A DNA stretch of 6,966 nucleotides, from contig WGSQ01000096.1 in assembly GCA_014871605.1 (NCBI GenBank), positions 1-6,966 of the forward strand, read 5' to 3'. Origin of the DNA: Collinsella sp. Lineage in GTDB: Bacteria; Actinomycetota; Coriobacteriia; Coriobacteriales; Coriobacteriaceae. The number at the start of each line of letters is the position of its first letter. Position 1 is the stretch's first letter. The position numbers and the translations under genes were made by a program. Under the pieces are notes generated by a model. It saw only the letters and a program-made list of their open reading frames with translations, ran no database searches and had not been told where the DNA came from. Positions 1 through 5,562 of this stretch are shown here, one piece after another.

Positions 1-2
1 AC

Positions 3-116
3 CGGGCCCCCGGCACGCCCCGCTACTGTAGCAACAACCAAGCAGCCCGTGCAATTCACTACGCTAAAGCATCGGGTTGGAAGATCTCGATGTTCCGACG
101 GCGTTTACGTTGCTGA
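3..116 (+). CDS. possible C-terminal tail of an unidentified convergent gene (partial)
   Basis: From position 3 a plus-strand frame stays open for 37 codons and ends at TGA (114-116), one base before the stop codon of the minus-strand gene at 118-120. The peptide ends in a basic stretch (SGWKISMFRRRLRC) and contains the segment CSNNQAARAIHYAKASGW. Third positions are fairly GC-rich (23 of 37), as expected for coding DNA here. Frame 1 of the same stretch is also open but has poorer third-position composition. I do not recognise the family. The alternative is that this is simply a non-coding 3' flank; 37 open codons in GC-rich DNA can arise by chance. No hairpin followed by a T-run, which would terminate either convergent gene, is visible here. 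Confidence 0.25.
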   Translation, partial: RAPGTPRYCSNNQAARAIHYAKASGWKISMFRRRLRC

Positions 117-117
117 A

Positions 118-2307
118 CTAAATCAATTTGGTTGACTCCAGTTTTTCGATGATCCAGTCGTTGGCTTTGATGACCGGGCGGCGGAAGACGACGCCCAGTG
201 CCAGCGACGGAATCAGATAGCTCGCCAGAATACCCAGCTCAACCCAGTACTCCATATGGTAGGCACCGGCCATGGCGGCGTGCATGGCGTTGATGCCGTG
301 GGTAAACGGCAGGAACGGGTAGATCGCCTGGAACACGGGACCGGTCATCTCGATGGGGAACGTGCCACCCGAACCGCCGACCTGCATGACCAGCAGCACG
401 ACAGCGAGGGCCTTGCCGATATCGCCAAACGAAACCGTAAGCGTGTAGACGATATTGGAGAACACGAGACTCGCAACCCAGCCCGCCAGCACAAACTGCA
501 ACGGGTTGTCGCACTGGATGCCAAAGAACAGAATGTCGCCCGCGCACACGAGCGTTGCCTGCAGCAAGGCCAGACCGCCAAAGAACAGATAACGGCCCAG
601 GTAGATCTCGTGCAGGCGCACGGGAATGAGCTCGTTGATAAGCTCATCGTCAACCGAGACCTTCATCATGGCCGCCAGAACAATCGAGCCCACCCACAGC
701 GACAAAATCGTATAGAACGGCGCCATGGCCGAGCCGTAGTTGCGGATCGGATAGACCGGCTTGCGGTCGAGCGCGACGGGACCGGAAAGCGACACGGCCA
801 GACCCTCGGGGTCGTTGCCGATCATCGTCTTGATCGTGGCCAGGTCACCCGAGATCAGAGCGCTATCAAGCTCGTCCTTAAAGGCACTGATCTTGTCCGA
901 CGCCTCGCCCAGCTGATCGGAAGCCTTGTTGACGAGCTTTGCAGCCTTGGAGAGACCCTTCGCGAGCGAACCAGAAGCGTCGGTCAGACCGCTCACGGCG
1001 CTATCCAAGTCACCCGAGATACCGTTCAGGGAATCCAGAACGCCCGAAATGGTCTTCTTGAGCTCCTTGGCCTTAACCGAGAACGTAGAATCGTAGTCGG
1101 ACTTGGCACCCGAGATACCCGCCTTGGCATCGGCGATGGCCTGGTCGACCTCGGCACGCGAGTTGTTGACCTCCGCCATGCCGTCCGAAAGGGACTTTGC
1201 GGTCGCCGTCAGGTCCTTCGCATTGTTGCGGTACTCCACGGCAATTCTGCCCAGCGACGTCGCAGCGGACTTGAGGCCGTCTTTGAGCTTGTCATCACTC
1301 ACCTGGTCGGCAAGGTTGCGGAGCCGATCGGCCATCGCATTGATATCGTCAGCACGCGTATTGAGCGCCGCTGCGGCTTCGTTGAGCTGAGACACCGTAA
1401 GGTCAACATGCTGATTCGCGGCATCGAATGCCTTCGCAAGCTCGGCGGACACGTTGTCGAACGAGCTTGCGCTTCCGTCAATCGCCGCGTCAACGGCATC
1501 GTTGGCGGCCTTGAGCGCTTCCTTGGAATCATTGATGCCGCTCTTGGCGTGCTCCATCAGCTGCTTCGTCGACTCATCGACGGTGCCCGTCTGCTTGAGC
1601 ATGCCGCCCGCCGATGTCAGCGAATCGGACGTAGAGCTCAAAATGCCCGCGAGCGACGTCGCACTCGCCTGAACGTCCTGCAGGTCCTCGACCGAATCGC
1701 CCAGCGTAGAGGACAGATTGGCGATAAAGTTGCTCACCTGGTCGGTGCTCATATAGTCGAGCAGGCTGGACACGGTTTTAAGACCGATAGTCGTGATGGT
1801 CTTGGTAAAGGTCTCGTTGACCTGACTCTGGACGGCGCTCGAGCCTTTCTCGGTCACGATCTGCGCGATGGCGTTGGCCTTCTGGTTCTCGTAGAACTCG
1901 ATATCGGCGTGCTTCACCTCGGTCGAGAAAAGCGTCATCATGTCGGCGCTAAACGTTTTAGGGATAACGACGGCAGCGTAGTACGCGCCCGACTTAACGC
2001 CCTCAATCGCCTTATCGCGATCGTTGAGGACGACCCAGTCGAAGTTCTCGTTGCCGCGCAGGGTGGCGGTTACGTTTTCGCCCACGTTGACCTCGACGGG
2101 AATCAGATCGCTCTCGTAGCCCTCGTCGGTGTTGACCACTGCAATCTTAAGGTTGCCGGTATTGCCGTAGGGGTCCCAGCTGCCGGCGATGTTAAACCAC
2201 GCGTACAGGCACGGCACGATAATGAGGCCCATCACGACAACCATGCCGATCACGGAGCGAGACACGTTTTGGACATCGCGCTTAAACAGGTGCAGGATGT
2301 TTTTCAT
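118..2307 (-). CDS. YhgE/Pip domain-containing membrane protein, second of a tandem pair
   Basis: This 729-aa protein belongs to the YhgE/Pip family (phage infection protein of Lactococcus, YhgE of Bacillus), whose membrane part resembles ABC-2 type permeases. Visible layout: short basic N-terminus with FKRD (8-11); membrane segment about 17-40 ending in PCLYAWFNI; the family stretch WDPYGNT and KIAVVNTDEG (44-64); YYAAVVIPKTFS (109-120); an extracytoplasmic Ala/Ser/Asp-rich, coiled-coil-like stretch (about 165-485). The C-terminal block then starts at YPIRNYGSAMAPFYT (519-533), with about five membrane segments (529-549, 571-597, 602-626, 630-645, 686-709) and the conserved GGSGGTFPIEM (644-654) and PFTHGIN (667-673). 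The start is clear: ATG directly follows the upstream stop and has the ribosome binding site AAAGGAGGTGA seven bases before it. No ATPase is encoded nearby. Members act as phage receptors or envelope export components; the exact role here is unknown. The family call is firm, the function is not. Confidence 0.93.
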   Translation of the reverse strand: MKNILHLFKRDVQNVSRSVIGMVVVMGLIIVPCLYAWFNIAGSWDPYGNTGNLKIAVVNTDEGYESDLIPVEVNVGENVTATLRGNENFDWVVLNDRDKAIEGVKSGAYYAAVVIPKTFSADMMTLFSTEVKHADIEFYENQKANAIAQIVTEKGSSAVQSQVNETFTKTITTIGLKTVSSLLDYMSTDQVSNFIANLSSTLGDSVEDLQDVQASATSLAGILSSTSDSLTSAGGMLKQTGTVDESTKQLMEHAKSGINDSKEALKAANDAVDAAIDGSASSFDNVSAELAKAFDAANQHVDLTVSQLNEAAAALNTRADDINAMADRLRNLADQVSDDKLKDGLKSAATSLGRIAVEYRNNAKDLTATAKSLSDGMAEVNNSRAEVDQAIADAKAGISGAKSDYDSTFSVKAKELKKTISGVLDSLNGISGDLDSAVSGLTDASGSLAKGLSKAAKLVNKASDQLGEASDKISAFKDELDSALISGDLATIKTMIGNDPEGLAVSLSGPVALDRKPVYPIRNYGSAMAPFYTILSLWVGSIVLAAMMKVSVDDELINELIPVRLHEIYLGRYLFFGGLALLQATLVCAGDILFFGIQCDNPLQFVLAGWVASLVFSNIVYTLTVSFGDIGKALAVVLLVMQVGGSGGTFPIEMTGPVFQAIYPFLPFTHGINAMHAAMAGAYHMEYWVELGILASYLIPSLALGVVFRRPVIKANDWIIEKLESTKLI

Positions 2308-5166
2308 TTATGCCTCACCTCCTTTAGAGTGCTTGCCAAGCGGGGTGGTGTCCCCGTCGTTTCCGCTTACGTTGTCAACGTCGTCGACATCTTGAGCCTT
2401 ACGATGCGCACCGATATGCGGCAGACGGCTCGTGGGCTGTTCGCTGTCCTTGGTGCCCCGCTCGCTGGCGTTGAGACCAAACATGCGACGGGCAGCAGGG
2501 ATGGCAGCCGTGTGCTCGCGCATCTCGCGGCGAAGGTCCTCGTCCGAAAGCGCCGAGATACGCATCTGGGTATTGAGGCTCGCACGGATGTACTCGATGT
2601 TGATGAGCCAGCCACAGATGGCGATAACCGAAATGATCCAGATAACGAGCAGGATAATCTTGCCGTTATTGTCGATATCGAGCACCGTCGAGAGCACAAA
2701 GAGCAGGACCTGCACGCCTACCACGGCAGCAAAACCGCCCTTGATGTAGTACGGGTAGCGATGCTCAAACGCCACGGCATGATCGAGCAGCTCGCGACGG
2801 TACGAATCGGAATCGAGCATGACGCGCATGGCCGTGCGCAGCGAATAGCGCTGGCGCGGCAGGTCGTTGGACTCGCAGATCATGAGGCCCGTCGTGGAAA
2901 GCTGCTTATCAAAGAGCAGATTGAGGTTGAGCAGCAACGGGCGCAGCTGCAGACCGATAAAGAGCGCGATGATAAGGAACACGCCCAGGATGCACAGGTT
3001 GAACAGGTAGTTGAACGAGTACATGCCGCCGACCGTCTCGCGCAGCAGATTGATGCCGTAGGTAAAGGGCAGCAGCGGATGCAGCCACTGGAAGAAGCCG
3101 GGCATCATCTCGATGGGATACATGCCCGACGAACCCGGAATCTGCACGATAACGAGAATGACACCGATAGCCTTGCCGATATGCTTAAAGGTGGTGGACA
3201 GCGCATAGATGATGTTGACGTAGGTGAACGAGATAGCGATGCCGCCCAGCACGAACAGCAGCGGGTTGACGCACTGCACGCCAATCACCAAATCGCCCAC
3301 CGTAACGATGATGGCCTGGAACGCACCCAGGATCACCATCAGCAGCCAGCGGCCAAAGTAGCCCTGACGCGCCGTAAAGCTACCGATGCCCTCGCGGTCG
3401 ACCTCGAGCTTGTAGATAGCGATGAGCACATAGCCGCCTACCCACAGCGCCAGATTGGTGTAGAAGGGCGCGATGCCCGAGCCAAAGCTCTTGACCGGAT
3501 AGATTGACTTGGACGTCAGCTCAACCGGTGATGCCATGAAATCTGCCACGTCATCGACGTCGACGTCCATGAGGTCGGCTAACTCGCCCATAGACTCAGA
3601 GGTCTGTAGCGCCGCAATGTCATTGGCGGCGGTCGCGAGCTTGTCCTGAACCTTGGCAAGGGAGGCGTCGGTTTGGGACAGCGTGGTCTTTGCCTGCTTG
3701 AGCGTGGCGTCGAGCTGCGCCAGCGTGCCGCGCGCGCTCGCTATCGTGGGGGTCATACCCGATACAATGCCGGTCAAATCGCCCGAAACGGCGGCAAAGG
3801 AGTCGAGCGCGCTCGAAGCCTTCGGCAGTGCGTTCTGCCCCAGATCGGTCTGAGCCTGACCGAGGTTAGCCGTACCGGTCTGAATTGCCGCGTTGAGTGC
3901 GTTGCTCGCGCTTGAGATTGCCGTAGCGTCGTTTGCCATGGCGCTCGACTGTGCAGAAAGGCCATCCTTGATGCTCTGCAGCTTCTGGTTTTGCTCGCGA
4001 AGCGAATTGATGGTCGATGCGATGAGCGCGTCGGCGTCCTCCGATCCCGTCGACGTATCGTTAGCGAGGATCTGCAGGCGCTCGATGACAGCGCTGTTGT
4101 GGTCAATCGTCGCCTGAAGGGATTCGAGCGAGTTGTCGATTCGAGTGGTCGTGGACGTAACCGTACCGGTAAGTCTGCCAATCGCGGCGTTCGCAGAAGC
4201 CGATGTCTTACTCAGCACGATGCTGCCCTCCGAAAGTGCCTTGGAGAGCGAGGTGATGGACTTGCCAGCCGTGGTGCGAGCTTCGCCCAGCAGATCATTA
4301 CCCTGAGCGATTGCCTGCGTTAGCGAGGGCGCCTGTCCTTGCAGGCCCGCCAACGCAGCATCGGCCGAAGCAATCGAGCCGCTTGTCTTGTCGATGGCGG
4401 TGTTCATGTCGCCGATGGAATCACGTACTTCGCCCAGGGCATCAGACGCCTCGGACACCGAGCCCGCCAGCGAATCCTGGGTCTGGGTTGCCTTGTCTTT
4501 AAGGTCGATGCCAGCATCTTTGGCAATGCCCGCGACGGTCTCGCCCACCGTGGAGACAAACTCCGAGTTGATCTGCTCCTCGATGGTGTTGGCACCGGTA
4601 TCGGTGACCTTGGGCGCAATGGCGCTCTTTTTTTCGTTGACGTAATAGGTGAGCTTCGGCTGATGGTAATTGCCGTCGAGCATCGAGACGAGATTGTCGG
4701 AGAAGTTCTTGGGAATCACGATGGCAGCATAGTATTCGCCACTTTCGACGCCCTCTTTGGCATCTGCCGCCGAGTCGACGAAGGTCCAGCCAAGCTGGTC
4801 GTTCTCCTTGAGCCGGTCGACTACCTTATCGCCTGCGTTAAGCTCGCCCACTAGGTCGTTCTGGGTGCCCTGGTCGTTGTTGGCGATGGCAATTTTAATG
4901 CCCTGGGTATTTCCGTACGGATCCCAGTTGGCAACGATGTTGTACCAGGCATACAGCGAGGGAATGACGCACACGCCCAGGGTAACCACCAGGGCGACGG
5001 GGTTCATAAGCAGTCGCTTAATGTCGCGCTTAAATATCGCAAAGGAGACCTTTGCATTGGATAGTTTGCTGCCGAGACTCACGCTTGGACCATCCATCCT
5101 ATCGTTGAATCGAATCGTACTATCGACAACCATTGTACGTAGACGCTTTAGTGCCTCGCGGCACAA
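2308..5166 (-). CDS. YhgE/Pip domain-containing membrane protein with C-terminal two-helix extension, first of a tandem pair
   Basis: This reading frame of up to 952 codons is a paralog of the next gene. Numbered from the TTG at 5166: FKRD (45-48), membrane segment about 56-77, WDPYGNT (81-87), KIAIANNDQG (91-100), YYAAIVIPKNFS (145-156). A long Ser/Ala/Asp-rich, coiled-coil-like extracytoplasmic region (about 195-525) and an acidic patch (DVDVDDVADF, 534-543) follow. The Pip C-terminal block comes next, with YPVKSFGSGIAPFYT (556-570), five membrane segments (about 566-586, 603-630, 634-656, 662-682, 718-739), PGSSGMYPIEM (677-687) and PFTYGIN (700-706). Unlike its partner it continues about 210 residues: an amphipathic linker with YRRELLDHAVAFEHRYPYY, two membrane segments (about 808-831, 836-858) and a hydrophilic, Asp/Asn/Gly-containing tail. 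The start is uncertain: TTG at 5166, ATG at 5133 (residue 12) and ATG at 5097 (residue 24) all lack a proper Shine-Dalgarno. Alignment with the paralog favours a late start. Function is unknown; a role as phage receptor or envelope permease is inferred. Confidence 0.92.
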   Translation of the reverse strand: MCREALKRLRTMVVDSTIRFNDRMDGPSVSLGSKLSNAKVSFAIFKRDIKRLLMNPVALVVTLGVCVIPSLYAWYNIVANWDPYGNTQGIKIAIANNDQGTQNDLVGELNAGDKVVDRLKENDQLGWTFVDSAADAKEGVESGEYYAAIVIPKNFSDNLVSMLDGNYHQPKLTYYVNEKKSAIAPKVTDTGANTIEEQINSEFVSTVGETVAGIAKDAGIDLKDKATQTQDSLAGSVSEASDALGEVRDSIGDMNTAIDKTSGSIASADAALAGLQGQAPSLTQAIAQGNDLLGEARTTAGKSITSLSKALSEGSIVLSKTSASANAAIGRLTGTVTSTTTRIDNSLESLQATIDHNSAVIERLQILANDTSTGSEDADALIASTINSLREQNQKLQSIKDGLSAQSSAMANDATAISSASNALNAAIQTGTANLGQAQTDLGQNALPKASSALDSFAAVSGDLTGIVSGMTPTIASARGTLAQLDATLKQAKTTLSQTDASLAKVQDKLATAANDIAALQTSESMGELADLMDVDVDDVADFMASPVELTSKSIYPVKSFGSGIAPFYTNLALWVGGYVLIAIYKLEVDREGIGSFTARQGYFGRWLLMVILGAFQAIIVTVGDLVIGVQCVNPLLFVLGGIAISFTYVNIIYALSTTFKHIGKAIGVILVIVQIPGSSGMYPIEMMPGFFQWLHPLLPFTYGINLLRETVGGMYSFNYLFNLCILGVFLIIALFIGLQLRPLLLNLNLLFDKQLSTTGLMICESNDLPRQRYSLRTAMRVMLDSDSYRRELLDHAVAFEHRYPYYIKGGFAAVVGVQVLLFVLSTVLDIDNNGKIILLVIWIISVIAICGWLINIEYIRASLNTQMRISALSDEDLRREMREHTAAIPAARRMFGLNASERGTKDSEQPTSRLPHIGAHRKAQDVDDVDNVSGNDGDTTPLGKHSKGGEA
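2315..2325 (-). promoter_or_regulatory. strong ribosome binding site inside the upstream coding sequence
   Basis: The minus strand reads AAAGGAGGTGA, a near-perfect match to the 16S rRNA 3' end, seven bases before the ATG at 2307-2305. The same bases encode Lys-Gly-Gly-Glu, four of the last five residues of the upstream Pip protein (KGGEA), whose TAA at 2310-2308 is immediately followed by ATG. This fixes the start of the 729-aa gene and implies that ribosomes finishing the first gene cover or unmask the start of the second. Confidence 0.9.
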
Positions 5167-5189
5167 TGGTGCTGAGTTTTGCGGGTAGC

Positions 5190-5218
5190 AATATACTACG
5201 AAGATGATTTAACGTACA
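5190..5218 (-). promoter_or_regulatory. candidate promoter for the Pip pair
   Basis: On the minus strand the hexamer TATATT (5195-5190) resembles a -10 box. Seventeen bases upstream lies TGTACG (5218-5213), only a 3 of 6 match to TTGACA. Transcription would begin around 5182-5180, shortly before any of the candidate start codons of the first Pip gene. The segment is AT-richer than its surroundings. A second possible -10 (GATACT) sits just upstream but has no well-spaced -35. This is a weak consensus match, so it is only a candidate. Confidence 0.3.
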
Positions 5219-5225
5219 GTTGTAC
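5214..5225. promoter_or_regulatory. GTACA-N2-TGTAC palindrome, possible operator
   Basis: Positions 5214-5225 read GTACAGTTGTAC, a 5-bp inverted repeat around a 2-base centre. It also forms part of an 8-base direct repeat, with GTACAGT at 5214-5220 and again at 5222-5228. It overlaps the -35 region of the candidate promoter for the Pip genes, where a repressor would block transcription. Genes of this family often sit beside TetR-type regulators, but no regulator is encoded in this window, so the bound protein, if any, is unknown. Confidence 0.35.
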
Positions 5226-5280
5226 AGTATCTTAAATTCCCGCAGCTCCCAAAACCACAACCCGCACAAACTAGCAATCC

Positions 5281-5377
5281 GACTAGTCGTTGGGGACGTT
5301 CTTAAACGACTAGTCAAACAAGAACGTCCCCAACGACTAGTCATTTAAGAACGTCCCCAACGACCACCCCAATGACT
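5281..5377. repeat. 27-bp tandem and inverted repeat cluster built on GACTAGTC and GTCGTTGGGGACGTTCTT
   Basis: The palindrome GACTAGTC occurs at 5281, 5308 and 5335, exactly 27 bases apart. On the minus strand, two direct 27-bp units (5364-5338 and 5337-5311) share 24 of 27 bases and begin GTCGTTGGGGACGTTCTT. A third copy is inverted (5281-5310), so 5281-5303 and 5320-5342 form a perfect 23-bp inverted repeat, and 5286-5306 pairs perfectly with 5344-5364 over 21 bp. A degenerate fragment (GTCATTGGGG on the minus strand) is at 5376-5367. The form resembles REP-type extragenic palindromes, such as those mobilised by RAYT transposases. That origin is an inference; no transposase is present here. 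Confidence 0.8.
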
Positions 5378-5421
5378 ACTTAGGGCCACGAAAGCGTCGC
5401 AGGTTGAGCATAAGTCAGCGA

Positions 5422-5520
5422 AAACGCCCCTAAGCGAGCAAGGTGACGTGAAAGAGGAGGGAAGCGTACTTCGGTACGCGACCGACGATTGAACGTCACC
5501 TTGCTCGCTTAGGGGCGTTT
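5422..5520. repeat. perfect 28-bp inverted repeat enclosing a UUCG-tetraloop hairpin; possible bidirectional terminator or small non-coding mobile element
   Basis: Arms at 5422-5449 and 5493-5520 are perfect reverse complements over 28 bp, with outer ends AAACGCCCC and GGGGCGTTT. The 43-base loop contains a second hairpin, GCGTAC-TTCG-GTACGC (5464-5479), which is the stable cUUCGg tetraloop when read on the plus strand, and a purine-rich stretch AGAGGAGGG. On the minus strand the stem ends in GGGGCGTTTT, a short T-run compatible with termination of htpG transcripts; on the plus strand only TTT follows. The 5-base sequence CAGCG lies at both sides (5416-5420 and 5522-5526) and could be a target duplication, although that match is short enough to be chance. 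Confidence 0.75.
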
Positions 5521-5533
5521 GCAGCGTCGAGCC

Positions 5534-5560
5534 GTTACGCGGTTCGTAGAACCGCGTAAC
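5534..5560 (-). terminator. 12-bp hairpin directly after htpG
   Basis: GTTACGCGGTTC (5534-5545) and GAACCGCGTAAC (5549-5560) are perfect reverse complements separated by three bases. On the minus strand the stem begins at the last base of a second in-frame stop codon (TAA then TAG), right at the end of htpG. No T-run follows, so classical intrinsic termination is doubtful. It may protect the 3' end of the mRNA or act together with the larger hairpin 14 bases further on. Confidence 0.45.
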
Positions 5561-5562
5561 TA

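Noticed and set aside
256..3507. A 1083-codon open frame on the plus strand, antisense to both Pip genes
   Set aside because: It runs directly opposite two well-supported membrane protein genes and crosses their junction. Its translation is Arg/His/Asp-rich without domains, which is the usual by-product of GC-rich third codon positions on the other strand. It has no family signature.
4339..4854. A 171-codon plus-strand open frame and several other 60-140 codon frames inside the Pip genes
   Set aside because: They overlap clear coding sequence on the minus strand, have shadow-type composition and show no recognisable motifs.
5214..5228. LexA (SOS) box
   Set aside because: The spacing of the half-sites does not fit the CTGT-N8-ACAG pattern, and the neighbouring genes have no link to DNA damage.
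5281..5377. CRISPR array
   Set aside because: The 27-bp units are contiguous, include an inverted copy and have no unique spacers; no cas genes are present.
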